From contig NZ_CP036175.1 in NCBI RefSeq assembly GCF_003261575.2, positions 2,914,001 through 2,978,000 on the forward strand: a DNA stretch of 64,000 bases, in the 5' to 3' direction. The notes under the pieces were generated by a model. That model searched no databases and was not told the origin of the DNA. It saw only the letters and a list, made by a program, of their open reading frames with translations. This DNA comes from Klebsiella huaxiensis (GTDB lineage Bacteria > Pseudomonadota > Gammaproteobacteria > Enterobacterales > Enterobacteriaceae). Below, in pieces: positions 52,001-61,135 of this stretch. Position numbers and translations under genes: made by a program. Position 1 is the first letter of the stretch. Each line of letters begins with the position of its first letter.

Positions 52001-52741
52001 TTGGAACGTATTGATCATATTCTGGTTGTTGATGATGACCGCGATATTCGTGAGCTGGTCACTGGTTATCTGGAAAAGTCGGGATATCGCGCGACGGGGG
52101 CCGCCAACGGCAAGGCGATGTGGGCGGTGCTCAACGCGCATCAGGTGGACCTGATCGTTCTGGATCTGATGCTGCCCGGCGACGACGGTTTACTTCTCTG
52201 TCGCCAGTTACGCAGCAACGGCCAGCAGGATATTCCGGTTCTGATGTTGACCGCGCGCAACGACGACAGCGACCGAATTCTGGGGCTTGAAATGGGTGCC
52301 GATGACTATCTGGTGAAGCCCTTTGTCGCCCGCGAACTGCTGGCGCGCATCAAGGCTATTCTGCGCCGCACCCGGGCGCTGCCGCCCAATTTGCAGATTA
52401 CCGAGGCCGGACGACTCATCGCCTTTGGCGACTGGCTGCTGGATACCTCGGCAAGGCATCTGCTTGATGACAGCGGCACTATCGTCGCGCTAAGCGGTGC
52501 GGAATATCGGTTATTGCGGGTTTTCCTCGACCACCCGCAGCGGGTACTGAATCGCGATCAGCTGCTGAATTTGACGCAGGGAAGGGATGCCGAACTGTTC
52601 GAGCGCTCCATTGACCTGCTGGTGAGCCGTTTACGTCAGCGCTTGCGCGAAGATGCCCGCGAACCGGCCTATATCAAAACCGTCCGTAGCGAAGGCTATG
52701 TGCTTTCGGTTCCGGTGTCGATTCGCGAGGTCCGCGAATGA
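52001..52741 (+). CDS. OmpR-family response regulator
   Basis: A 246-residue regulator with a receiver domain (ILVVDDDRDIRELV, phospho-acceptor Asp in LIVLDLMLPGDDG near residue 54, Lys in DDYLVKPF near 104) and a C-terminal winged helix (LSGAEYRLLRVFLDHPQRVLNRDQLL). The start is a TTG at 52001, six bases after GGAG (51991-51994). The alternative TTG at 51971 has no ribosome binding site. The stop overlaps the kinase start (ATGA). Confidence 0.92.
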   Translation: MERIDHILVVDDDRDIRELVTGYLEKSGYRATGAANGKAMWAVLNAHQVDLIVLDLMLPGDDGLLLCRQLRSNGQQDIPVLMLTARNDDSDRILGLEMGADDYLVKPFVARELLARIKAILRRTRALPPNLQITEAGRLIAFGDWLLDTSARHLLDDSGTIVALSGAEYRLLRVFLDHPQRVLNRDQLLNLTQGRDAELFERSIDLLVSRLRQRLREDAREPAYIKTVRSEGYVLSVPVSIREVRE

Positions 52742-54081
52742 AGCTCTGGCCCGCATCGTTGCAGTCCCGACTGGTCGTGATGATTTTCCTCGCGCTGCTG
52801 CTGGCCAACGCCTTAACGCTATCATTGTTACTTTATGAGCGGATGAGCAGCGCCCGCAGCGTGATGCTGGGCAACCTCGAATACGATGTCGCCACCAGCG
52901 TGGCGATCCTTAATCGTCTTCCTGCCGCCGAACGCCCACAGTGGCTGGCGCGGCTGGCGCGCGGTAACTATCGCTATCAGCTTACGGCGGGGCAAGGTGG
53001 CGACTATCCCACCAGCTGGCGGGTACGTGATGCGGTGCGGACTTTGCAAGAAACGCTCAGCGGCACTTATCCGCTAAGCATTGTGGCGATCCCCGGTCCG
53101 CGCGAGCATATCCAGGCCCACGTCACCCTGCACGACGGCGCGCCGCTAACCATTGACTTGTGGCCGCGCCTGCCGGCGATCGCCCGTTGGCTACCCGTGG
53201 TACTGGTCGCACAATTCTTACTGTTGTTGTTTTGTGCCTGGTACGCCGTGCGTCAGGTGGTGCGCCCGATGACCCGTTTCACCCGCGCCATTGACCACCT
53301 CGAACCGGCAATGAATGTGCCTGAAGTGATGGCGGAACAGGGGCCGGTTGAAGTTCGCCACGCGGCGCGGGCATTTAACGCCATGCAGACGCGTATTCAC
53401 GACCATTTGCAGGAGCGGGCGCGGATCCTCGCGGCGATATCTCACGATCTGCAAACGCCAATTACCCGTATGAAGCTGCGGGTCGAGATGGCGGATCGGC
53501 CAGAACTACGCGACAAGCTTTTTGAGGACCTGGACAATATGACCAGACTGGTCAGAGAAGGGATCGCTTTTGCCCGCTCCGCCCAGCCGCTGGAGGAGAC
53601 GCGCCAGCGTCTCAACCTGAATGATTTTCTCGACACTATTGTCTGTGATTACGCTGATGTCGGCAAAGCGGTGCGCTTTATTCCCGGCAGTATCCAGCAA
53701 CCGGTGCTGATTCAAGCGCAGGCGCTGCGGCGCATTATGAGCAATCTGATTGATAATGGGCTGAAATTTGGCGATAGCGTCACCGTTAGCCTCGAAGATG
53801 CGCAAAACGGTGATATTACAATCAAGGTTGCCGATGAAGGGCCAGGGATCCCCGATGATCAACTGGAGGCGGTGCTGCAACCTTTTTATCGGCTGGAGAA
53901 TTCGCGCAATCGCGATACCGGTGGCACCGGTCTGGGTCTGGCAATTGCCGCACAGCTAGCCAGCCAGATGGCGGGCAAACTGACGCTGCGCAACTGCTCA
54001 AGCGGCGGTCTGGAGGCCTCGGTGCTGCTGTTTGCCACCGCTTTGTATCCTTCTGTATCCCCGGGCGCTACAGATAACTAA
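52738..54081 (+). CDS. Sensor histidine kinase, EnvZ-like
   Basis: A 447-residue membrane kinase. Two membrane helices (about 11-30 and 150-172) enclose a periplasmic sensor of about 120 residues. A HAMP segment follows, then the phospho-acceptor His in AAISHDLQTPITRMKLR (about 235) and the ATPase boxes IMSNLIDNGLKFG, VADEGPGIP and GTGLGLAIA. It is translationally coupled to the response regulator. The signal is unknown, but its neighbours act in the periplasm. Confidence 0.92.
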   Translation: MKLWPASLQSRLVVMIFLALLLANALTLSLLLYERMSSARSVMLGNLEYDVATSVAILNRLPAAERPQWLARLARGNYRYQLTAGQGGDYPTSWRVRDAVRTLQETLSGTYPLSIVAIPGPREHIQAHVTLHDGAPLTIDLWPRLPAIARWLPVVLVAQFLLLLFCAWYAVRQVVRPMTRFTRAIDHLEPAMNVPEVMAEQGPVEVRHAARAFNAMQTRIHDHLQERARILAAISHDLQTPITRMKLRVEMADRPELRDKLFEDLDNMTRLVREGIAFARSAQPLEETRQRLNLNDFLDTIVCDYADVGKAVRFIPGSIQQPVLIQAQALRRIMSNLIDNGLKFGDSVTVSLEDAQNGDITIKVADEGPGIPDDQLEAVLQPFYRLENSRNRDTGGTGLGLAIAAQLASQMAGKLTLRNCSSGGLEASVLLFATALYPSVSPGATDN

Positions 54082-54183
54082 GCTGACAAATTCCCGCTAT
54101 TTCAGACACTTTAGCCATACATACGCCTGCTGTAATGGGTTGGCTGCCGCTACAGGCAGCTAACTCATCTGAGGAGAGCGTGT

Positions 54184-55374
54184 ATGTCCATTCTTATTGC
54201 TTTTTTCGGCGGTATGCTGACGCTGCTGAGCCCCTGCACCTTGCCGGTTATCCCGTTAATTTTTGCCAGCGTGCGTGATAAAAGGGCACATCTGCTGCTG
54301 ATGCTCAGCGGCATGGTGCTGATGTTTACCACCGTTTCGCTGCTGGTAACGGTTGCCAGCAGTTGGGTGGTGAGCCTGACACTTGCCGGACGCTGGCTGG
54401 CGCTGCTGTTTTTGGCGCTGGTCGGAGTGAGCCTGATATCCACAAAGGCCGCGCAGCGCCTGACGGCTCCGGTGGTGGCGTTAGGTAATCGTATTAACGC
54501 GCGTAGCTACCAGCACGCCGGAGGGGCGGGCGCACTGCTGGCGGGTCTGGCAATTGGCCTGCTGTGGGCACCGTGCGCCGGGCCGGTACTGGGCGCGATC
54601 CTCAGCCTTGGATTTATTCAGGGCAGCTCGGTCACCAGCGGATTACTGCTGCTGTCTTACGGCAGCGGCAGCGCGCTGATGCTGGCTCTGTTGTGGCTGT
54701 TCGGCTCCCGGTTGACTGCGCGTTTGCGTAAAGGTCTGGCTTTTAGCGAACGCCTGCGTCAGCTGGCGGGCGTGGCGATGCTGGCATCGGTGGGGCTGAT
54801 AGCCAGCGGGGCGGATAGTTTTCTACAAGGGGCTACCGGATTGACGCAACGGCTGGAGCAGAGTCTCAGTGCTGATTTGCCGCAGCCGGAGCAAAAAGCG
54901 TTTCTCCAGCCGGTTGTTGCGCCGCAGCCAACCAGCGAAATGCCTGCACTGGAAGGCGGCAGCGCGTGGATTAATAGCCCACCGCTGAGCAACTCCGCAC
55001 TAAAGGGGAAAGTGGTATTAATCGACTTCTGGACCCGGGATTGTATTAACTGCCAGCACACGCTGCCCTACGTGCGCGAGTGGGCGAATAAATATCGCGC
55101 TGCCGGGCTGGTGGTGGTGGGCGTACATACTCCGGAGTATCCATGGGAGCGTTCGCTGCCTGCGCTGCGTGAAGCGATCACAAAATGGCAGCTGACTTAC
55201 CCTATTGTGGCGGATAACGGTTACGCCATCTGGAACGCGTTTGGTAATCAGTATTGGCCCGCGCATTATCTGTTCGATGCCAAAGGCAAGCTGCGCTATA
55301 CGGCTTTTGGCGAAGGAGATTACGTCCAGCAGGAGAAGATGATCCAGCAGTTGTTACAAGAGGCGAGAGCCTGA
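54184..55374 (+). CDS. DipZ-like CcdA-thioredoxin fusion protein
   Basis: A 396-residue membrane protein. The N-terminal part is a CcdA/DsbD-type transporter of electrons with the paired cysteines in SPCTLPVIPL (residue 18) and WAPCAGPVL (about 127). After a linker comes a periplasmic thioredoxin domain with active site CINC (about 286-289). Such proteins pass reducing power from cytoplasmic thioredoxin to periplasmic thiols. It is 102 bases downstream of the kinase gene and probably in the same regulon. Often annotated as cytochrome c biogenesis protein DipZ. Confidence 0.88.
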   Translation: MSILIAFFGGMLTLLSPCTLPVIPLIFASVRDKRAHLLLMLSGMVLMFTTVSLLVTVASSWVVSLTLAGRWLALLFLALVGVSLISTKAAQRLTAPVVALGNRINARSYQHAGGAGALLAGLAIGLLWAPCAGPVLGAILSLGFIQGSSVTSGLLLLSYGSGSALMLALLWLFGSRLTARLRKGLAFSERLRQLAGVAMLASVGLIASGADSFLQGATGLTQRLEQSLSADLPQPEQKAFLQPVVAPQPTSEMPALEGGSAWINSPPLSNSALKGKVVLIDFWTRDCINCQHTLPYVREWANKYRAAGLVVVGVHTPEYPWERSLPALREAITKWQLTYPIVADNGYAIWNAFGNQYWPAHYLFDAKGKLRYTAFGEGDYVQQEKMIQQLLQEARA

Positions 55375-55402
55375 GCTAGCGATTGCAGTTGCATTGCGGC
55401 TG

Positions 55403-55466
55403 TTTTCCCGGAGGCAGCTGTGTAGCTGTAGCCCGGACAGGTGCGCAGCACCGCCTCCGGGAAAAA
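55403..55466. repeat. REP-like palindromic element
   Basis: TTTTCCCGGAGGC (55403-55415) and GCCTCCGGGAAAA (55453-55465) are perfect inverted repeats enclosing a second palindrome GGTGCGCAGCACC. The form is that of Klebsiella REP/BIME sequences. It follows the DipZ-like gene. Confidence 0.65.
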
Positions 55467-55470
55467 TGTA

Positions 55471-55502
55471 AAAAAAAGCCGATAAGGTGAATTATCGGCT
55501 TT
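55471..55502 (-). terminator. Rho-independent terminator of ddc
   Basis: AAAGCCGATAA (55475-55485) pairs with TTATCGGCTTT (55492-55502). On the minus strand the stem ends in seven T residues. It may also work weakly on the plus strand. Confidence 0.9.
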
Positions 55503-55524
55503 CAGCGTTTATTGCGAAACTGTC

Positions 55525-56997
55525 TTACTGCGCCAGCAGTTCCTGAGCGGTGCGTTCTACCAGATTCAGCAGCACCTTAACGTCATCTAAGGTGACGATC
55601 GGGTTCAGCAGCGTCAGCTTCAGGCAGGTCACGCCATTGTGCTCGGTCACGCCGACGTTCGCACGACCGGAGGCCAATAGCGCATCGCCAACGCGCTGGT
55701 TGAGCAGGGCGATGGCGGCATCGTCGCTGCCCGCCATCTGCTGCGGGCGCGAACGAAACAGCACGCTCGCCAGCTGCGGCTGCATTACCAGTTCCAGCGT
55801 TGGCTGCGTCTCGATGTAATCCGCCACGTTCAGCGCCATCGTCACGCCGTGATCGATGATCTCCGCGTACTGCTTCTGGCCCAGCGCCTCAAGACCCATC
55901 CACAGCTTCAGCGCATCGAAGCGGCGGGTGGTTTGCAGCGATTTTGACACCAGATTTGGCACGCCGTGCTCTTCATCGAACTCAGAGTTCAGATAGGCCG
56001 CCTGATAGCGCATCAGCTCATAATGGCGGGCTTCTTTTAGCAGAAACGCACCGCAGCTGATGGTCTGGAAGAACTGTTTGTGGAAATCCAGGGTGATGGA
56101 ATCCACTAATTCAAGGCCGTCCAGACGATCGCGATATTTCTCGGACATCAGCAGTGTGCCGCCCCAGGCTGCGTCAACGTGCAGCCAGATCTGATGCTCT
56201 GCCGCTACTGTCGCGATTTCCCGCAGCGGGTCAATTGCCCCCGCATCGGTGGTACCTGCGGTGGCGACGATCGCCATAATCTGCTCGCCGTTAGCCTGGG
56301 CTTGCGCGATTTTCGCTTTCAGGTCAGCAACGTCCATTCTCGCGAATTCGTCGGTTTTCACCAGCGTCACGGAACGGTAGCCAAGGCCCATCAGCGCCAT
56401 ATTCTTCTGCACCGAGAAGTGGGCGTTTTCAGAACATAGCACTTTGTATTGGCGAATATCGCCCGGCAGACCATCCTGCTGGATGGAATGACCCATACGT
56501 GCGAAAAAGGCATCGCGCGCCAGCATCAGACCCATCATATTGCTCTGGGTGCCGCCACTGGTGAATACGCCTGCATCGCCAGCGCCGTAGCCTACCTGAG
56601 CGCGCAGCCATTCAATCAGCTTGATCTCAATGATGGTCGCTGACGGGCTTTGGTCCCAGGAGTCCATGCTCTGGTTAGTGGCGTTAATCAGCACTTCCGC
56701 CGCCTGGCTAATGACCAGGCTCGGGCAGTGCAGGTGCGCCACACACTGCGGGTGGTGTACCGACAGGCTGTCTTTCAGGAAGTACTCGATCGCACGTTCA
56801 ATCGCCGCCTGGTTGCCCAGACCCTGTTCGTTGAAATCAAGGGTGATGCGCTCACGCAGCTCGTCAACGCTTTTCCCCTGATACATCTCAGGTTGCTGCA
56901 GCCACTGCGCTACCGCCTGGCTGGTCTGAGCAATCGCTTGCTGGTAGGCGTCAATACTCTGCGCGGAACCAGCAAGAATTGGATTCAATTTGGACAT
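55525..56997 (-). CDS. ddc: L-2,4-diaminobutyrate decarboxylase
   Basis: A PLP-dependent group II decarboxylase of about 490 residues that makes 1,3-diaminopropane from L-2,4-diaminobutyrate. The PLP lysine is in DSITLDFHKQFFQTISCGAFL. Typical patterns include FTSGGTQSNMMGLMLARD and WLHVDAAWGGTLLMS. It is adjacent to dat, the gene for the previous step. The start is ambiguous: GTG at 57006 (three bases after GGAGTAA) or ATG at 56997; I take the ATG, MSKLNPILAG. Confidence 0.93.
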   Translation of the reverse strand: MSKLNPILAGSAQSIDAYQQAIAQTSQAVAQWLQQPEMYQGKSVDELRERITLDFNEQGLGNQAAIERAIEYFLKDSLSVHHPQCVAHLHCPSLVISQAAEVLINATNQSMDSWDQSPSATIIEIKLIEWLRAQVGYGAGDAGVFTSGGTQSNMMGLMLARDAFFARMGHSIQQDGLPGDIRQYKVLCSENAHFSVQKNMALMGLGYRSVTLVKTDEFARMDVADLKAKIAQAQANGEQIMAIVATAGTTDAGAIDPLREIATVAAEHQIWLHVDAAWGGTLLMSEKYRDRLDGLELVDSITLDFHKQFFQTISCGAFLLKEARHYELMRYQAAYLNSEFDEEHGVPNLVSKSLQTTRRFDALKLWMGLEALGQKQYAEIIDHGVTMALNVADYIETQPTLELVMQPQLASVLFRSRPQQMAGSDDAAIALLNQRVGDALLASGRANVGVTEHNGVTCLKLTLLNPIVTLDDVKVLLNLVERTAQELLAQ

Positions 56998-57015
56998 TGC
57001 GGTCACTTACTCCAC

Positions 57016-58398
57016 TCAGACCGGTTTTACGCCGGCGGCCAGCAGGGCCTGTTCAAATTTATCGAAGAAAATTTCCAGTTCCGCGTTGCTGATCAGCAGG
57101 GACGGCAGCAGGCGCAGTACGCAGCCGTGACGGCCACCGCGCTCGAGGATCAGGCCCGCTTCGAAGCATTTTTTCTGCAGCAGTGCAGAAAGTTCGCCAT
57201 CCGCCGGGTAGCTACCCATGTGATCCGGCGCTTCGTTCGGTTTCACGATCTCGATACCGATCATCAGGCCCAGACCGCGCACGTGGCCGATAACCGGGTA
57301 ACGTTTCTGCATCTCGGCCAGTTTGCCTTTCAGCCACTCGCCCTGAGCGGCGACTTTATCGGCAATGTTGTTGTCTTTCAGGTGACGCAGGGTGGTCAGG
57401 CCGGTAGCCATCGCCAACTGGTTGCCGCGGAAGGTGCCGGTATGGTGACCCGGTTCCCAGGCATCGAACTGCTTTTTGATACCCAGGACGGCCATCGGCA
57501 GACCGCCGCCTACCGCTTTAGACATCACGATGATGTCCGGCTCAATGCCCGCGTGTTCGAAGGCGAAGAATTTACCGGTACGGGCAAAGCCGGCCTGGAC
57601 TTCGTCGATGATCAGCAGAATGCCGTGTTCCTGCGTCACTTTACGGATGCGCTGCAGCCACTCGACCGGAGCCGGGTTCACGCCGCCTTCACCCTGAACG
57701 GCTTCGAGGATCACCGCCGCCGGTTTACGCACGCCGCTTTCAACGTCGTTGATCAGGTTTTCGAAGTAGTAGGTCAGCGCTTTCACGCCTGCGTCACCGC
57801 CGATACCCAGCGGGCAGCGGTACAGGTGCGGGTAAGGCATAAACTGCACTTCCGGCATCATGCCGTTAACCGCTGCTTTTGGCGACAGGTTGCCGGTCAC
57901 GGACAGCGCGCCGTGGGTCATCCCGTGGTAGCCGCCGGAGAAGCTGATGATGGAAGAACGGCCAGTGTATTTTTTCGCCAGCTTCAGCGCCGCTTCTACG
58001 GCATCAGCACCGGTCGGGCCGGTGAACTGCAGGCAGTATTCTTTACCTTCGCCCGGCAACAGGGAAAGCAGGTATTCACAGAAGCGATCTTTTAACGGAG
58101 TGGTCAGATCGAGAGTATGTAACGGCAAGCCGCTGGTAATGACACTTTGGATGCTCTGCAGCACATCAGGGTGGTTGTGGCCGAGTGCCAGAGTACCGGC
58201 GCCGGCAAGGCAGTCCAGGTACTGTTTGTTATCCGCATCGGTCAGCCATACGCCTTCCGCTTTGGTTATCGCAAGGGGCAGCTTGCGCGGGTAGCTCCTG
58301 ACATTCGATTCGAATTCAGCCTGACGGGCCAAAAAGGTATCGTTGTTTGCATCTAATAAATCTGCGCCTAAAGTATCAATACGGACTTTATCCGTCAT
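57016..58398 (-). CDS. dat: L-2,4-diaminobutyrate:2-oxoglutarate aminotransferase
   Basis: A class III PLP aminotransferase of 460 residues. It forms L-2,4-diaminobutyrate from aspartate semialdehyde with glutamate as donor. The PLP lysine is in DIIVMSKAVGGGLPMAVLG; LIIDEVQAGFARTGKFFAFE precedes it. It is upstream of ddc by 18 bases, the standard dat-ddc order. GGGAG lies seven bases before the ATG at 58398 (MTDKVR); the adjacent ATG at 58401 is also possible. Confidence 0.93.
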   Translation of the reverse strand: MTDKVRIDTLGADLLDANNDTFLARQAEFESNVRSYPRKLPLAITKAEGVWLTDADNKQYLDCLAGAGTLALGHNHPDVLQSIQSVITSGLPLHTLDLTTPLKDRFCEYLLSLLPGEGKEYCLQFTGPTGADAVEAALKLAKKYTGRSSIISFSGGYHGMTHGALSVTGNLSPKAAVNGMMPEVQFMPYPHLYRCPLGIGGDAGVKALTYYFENLINDVESGVRKPAAVILEAVQGEGGVNPAPVEWLQRIRKVTQEHGILLIIDEVQAGFARTGKFFAFEHAGIEPDIIVMSKAVGGGLPMAVLGIKKQFDAWEPGHHTGTFRGNQLAMATGLTTLRHLKDNNIADKVAAQGEWLKGKLAEMQKRYPVIGHVRGLGLMIGIEIVKPNEAPDHMGSYPADGELSALLQKKCFEAGLILERGGRHGCVLRLLPSLLISNAELEIFFDKFEQALLAAGVKPV

Positions 58399-58708
58399 CA
58401 TATCACTCCCACAACCAGCGTTACGGTTGAATGCTGGTTGAATAAATTGGTGTAAGAAATTGAATCGCTATGCATAAAGCGGGCACAATATATGGCTTTT
58501 TAAATCCGCATTCAACGTTTTATTGATTGCGGTATTTTTACGTTATTTTTACATTGTTAAAAATGGGCGTAACTCATTGATAGAAATGAAGTGTTTTAAA
58601 GGATAAAAGACCTTTAAAATTGTAATTATTAGTGAAGGAATTTCTCATTTTTTATTACCGCTTCGCTGACGTTGCTGGCGAAAAAATTTCCGCCAGCGCC
58701 AGGATGAA
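58399..58708. other. Intergenic region between dat and thiY
   Basis: An AT-rich 310-base stretch. On the minus strand the dat leader has a hairpin AACCAGC/GCTGGTT (58439-58413) directly before the GGGAG ribosome binding site. Near the thiY end a stem GCTGGCG/CGCCAGC (58674-58697) may terminate thiY transcription. No ORF of note. Confidence 0.4.
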
Positions 58709-59644
58709 TCAATGCAGTTCAAGCGCATAATTTGCCAAAGGTGTGACTTTTTTCACCAACTTGTTGTTATATAAAAACTGTTCGTAAGCTTCATAACGTG
58801 GTTTATCCAGCGCGGCCGGATCGGTAGCAAACAGAGGAATGGTTTTCAGCCATGCCTGCTTGTTGAGCTCGGTGTTGAGTTCCGGATGCGCGGCGGCAAA
58901 CGTCTGCCAGGTCTCCTGCGGATGGGCGCGCAGGTAAGTGACGCTTTTTTGCAACGCGGTGAGGAATGCTTTGATTTTCGGGGCGTTAACTTCATCGCGG
59001 TTGGCGACAATAACCAGCTCATCGTATGCCGGTACGCCATAGTCCTCGACGTTCATCACCACAGGGTCTTTCCCCTGAAGCTTAATTTCCAGCGCTTCTA
59101 TATTACGGTAACCGCCAATGACCGCATCAACCTGACCGGCCAGCAGGGCGCTGGTTAACTGGAAGTTCACATTGATAAGCTTAATGCTTTTGGGATCGAT
59201 TTGTGCGTGTTGCGCCATGGTTGCCAGCGTTGCCTGTTCGATACCGCTGACCGAATAACCGACTTTTTTACCTTTCAGGTCAGCTGGAGTTTTGATGTTT
59301 TTATCCAGCGCAATGACCGTGTTTAGCGGCGAGTTAATCAGTGTACCAACGCGCACCAATGGCAGCCCTTCATCAGCAAAAAAATGTACCTGCGGCTGGT
59401 AGGTGATCGCCAGGTCGGCCTGACGGGCAGCCACCAGTCGTGGCGGCAGCGCCGGGTCGGACGGTGGTACAATTTTAACGTCCAGGCCCGCTTCTTTAAA
59501 CGCGCCAATCTGCTCGGCGACCATGATCGGCGCATGATCGGGGTTGATATACCAGTCCAGCACCAGTGTGAGCTTCTCGTTAGCCTGCGCCTGAGCGCTG
59601 AGCAGCGCGGTGAAGGCCATCCCGGTGAATATATGTTTATGCAT
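58709..59644 (-). CDS. thiY: Thiamine-precursor binding protein ThiY (NMT1/THI5-like)
   Basis: A 311-residue periplasmic protein of the NMT1/THI5-like family, which binds pyrimidine precursors of thiamine such as formylaminopyrimidine. Signal peptide to about residue 21 (QAQA-NEK). The mature start KLTLVLDWYINPDHAPIMVAEQIGAFKEAGLDV is the family hallmark. It is the last gene of the riboswitch-controlled unit. AAGGAG lies five bases before the ATG at 59644, making the neighbouring ATG at 59647 less likely. Confidence 0.9.
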   Translation of the reverse strand: MHKHIFTGMAFTALLSAQAQANEKLTLVLDWYINPDHAPIMVAEQIGAFKEAGLDVKIVPPSDPALPPRLVAARQADLAITYQPQVHFFADEGLPLVRVGTLINSPLNTVIALDKNIKTPADLKGKKVGYSVSGIEQATLATMAQHAQIDPKSIKLINVNFQLTSALLAGQVDAVIGGYRNIEALEIKLQGKDPVVMNVEDYGVPAYDELVIVANRDEVNAPKIKAFLTALQKSVTYLRAHPQETWQTFAAAHPELNTELNKQAWLKTIPLFATDPAALDKPRYEAYEQFLYNNKLVKKVTPLANYALELH

Positions 59645-59669
59645 CATTACTCCTTATATTTCGAAAGGG

Positions 59670-60410
59670 TTATTCCGGCGTCCAGTTGATCAGCCGATGT
59701 AAAAAAGCATCCACCGCCAGCCACAGCAGGACGGTCAGCAGTACTAAAATAAACAGGGCGGCAAAGCAGATATCGGTTTGCAGGCGGGCGTTGGCGTTAA
59801 GCATGACGTAGCCCAGTCCTTCAGCTGAGCCGACCCATTCGCCGATAATTGCGCCGATGGGGGCCACGGCGGCGGCCATCCGCAGGCCCGAGCCGAGCGC
59901 CGGGAGCGCCGCCATCATCCGCACGTGGCGCAGCTGAGCGCCAAAAGATGCTCCCATGGTGTGCGCCAGATCGAGATAGTCGTTATTGACCCGCCGCAGA
60001 CCGTCAAAAAACGCCGAAGTGACGGGGAAGAAAATCACCAGCACCGCCATAATGACCTTGGCGCTCATGCCGAAGCCAAACCACAGCACCAGCAGCGGGG
60101 CGAGGGCAAAGACCGGGATTGCCTGGCTGGTCAATACCAGCGGCATCAGCCAGCGCTGAAGACGCGGCGAGACAATCATGCACAGCGCCAGAACCACGCC
60201 GAGCAGAACGCCAAGCAGCAGTCCGCTGAGAATTTCACTCAATGTGATGAGCAAGTGCCAGCCGAGATAAGCCCGATTGACCCATAGCGCATTGCCGACT
60301 GCCGACGGTGATGGAAGTAAAAAGGCGGGAATGCCGCTACGACTTGCCAGCCACCAGAGCAATAGCAGACCGCAGAACACCACGCAGCCACGAAACAGTT
60401 TTGCGCTCAT
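59670..60410 (-). CDS. thiX: ABC permease ThiX
   Basis: A 246-residue inner-membrane permease of the SsuC/TauC type with six helices. The EAA loop is DLAHTMGASFGAQLRHVRMMAALPALGSGLRMA. Coupled to thiZ by a four-base overlap. With ThiY and ThiZ it imports a thiamine pyrimidine precursor. Confidence 0.88.
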   Translation of the reverse strand: MSAKLFRGCVVFCGLLLLWWLASRSGIPAFLLPSPSAVGNALWVNRAYLGWHLLITLSEILSGLLLGVLLGVVLALCMIVSPRLQRWLMPLVLTSQAIPVFALAPLLVLWFGFGMSAKVIMAVLVIFFPVTSAFFDGLRRVNNDYLDLAHTMGASFGAQLRHVRMMAALPALGSGLRMAAAVAPIGAIIGEWVGSAEGLGYVMLNANARLQTDICFAALFILVLLTVLLWLAVDAFLHRLINWTPE

Positions 60411-61135
60411 CCGTTAGCCCTTATTAGCTGTTGTAACAGTTCAGCCTGACTGGTTAATAGCTGCGGATCGTCCGGCGCGCGCGGCGGTACGCCGGATAAG
60501 CGGTGTGAATCGTCGATATTACCGGGGGCGGGAGAGAGCACCAACAGGCGATGGCTTAGCCGACAGGCCTCCATCGGATCGTGGGTGATAAGTACCACGG
60601 TGCGGTTCACCAGCAGCTCGGCGGCCAGCGTCTGAATTTTCGTGCGGGTGATGGTATCGAGCGCGGAAAAAGGCTCGTCCATCAGCACAATGGGTCGGTC
60701 TTCATACAGGGTGCGAGCCAGCGCCGCCCGCTGGCGCATACCGCCGGAGAGCGAGGCCGGGCGGTCGTTAGCGCAATGCTCAAGGCCAACCTGCTGTAAT
60801 AAAGTCGCAACCCGCTGGGTATCAACCCGTTCCCCGCGCAGACGCGCGCCGAGGGAGACGTTGTCACGCACGTTTAGCCAAGGATAGAGCAGATCTTTTT
60901 GCCCCATCCACGCCAGCCGTTTAGTTATCGGTTGACCATCGCTGGCGCGAACCTCGCCCGCAGTGGCTTTTGCCAGCCCGGCGAGAATGCGCAGCAGGCT
61001 GGTTTTCCCGGCACCGCTGGCCCCCAGCAGCGAAACCCACTGACCGCCGGGGATATCAAACGTCAGATTGTCGAAAACCAGCCGCGAACCGAAGCGCAGG
61101 CTCAGACCACGCACCGTAATGCCGGGCGCAGTCAC
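60407..61135 (-). CDS. thiZ: ABC ATPase ThiZ
   Basis: A 242-residue ATPase subunit: Walker A GASGAGKTSLLR, signature LSGGMRQRAALART, Walker B IVLMDEPFSALD. Its ends overlap tenA and thiX by four bases each, so the genes are translated together. Belongs to the nitrate/taurine/thiamine-precursor importer group. Confidence 0.89.
   Translation of the reverse strand: MTAPGITVRGLSLRFGSRLVFDNLTFDIPGGQWVSLLGASGAGKTSLLRILAGLAKATAGEVRASDGQPITKRLAWMGQKDLLYPWLNVRDNVSLGARLRGERVDTQRVATLLQQVGLEHCANDRPASLSGGMRQRAALARTLYEDRPIVLMDEPFSALDTITRTKIQTLAAELLVNRTVVLITHDPMEACRLSHRLLVLSPAPGNIDDSHRLSGVPPRAPDDPQLLTSQAELLQQLIRANG

Noticed and set aside
56650..58095. A 481-codon open frame antisense to ddc and dat
   Set aside because: It overlaps two confidently identified enzymes on the other strand, has no ribosome binding site, and its composition is that of a GC-rich shadow frame.
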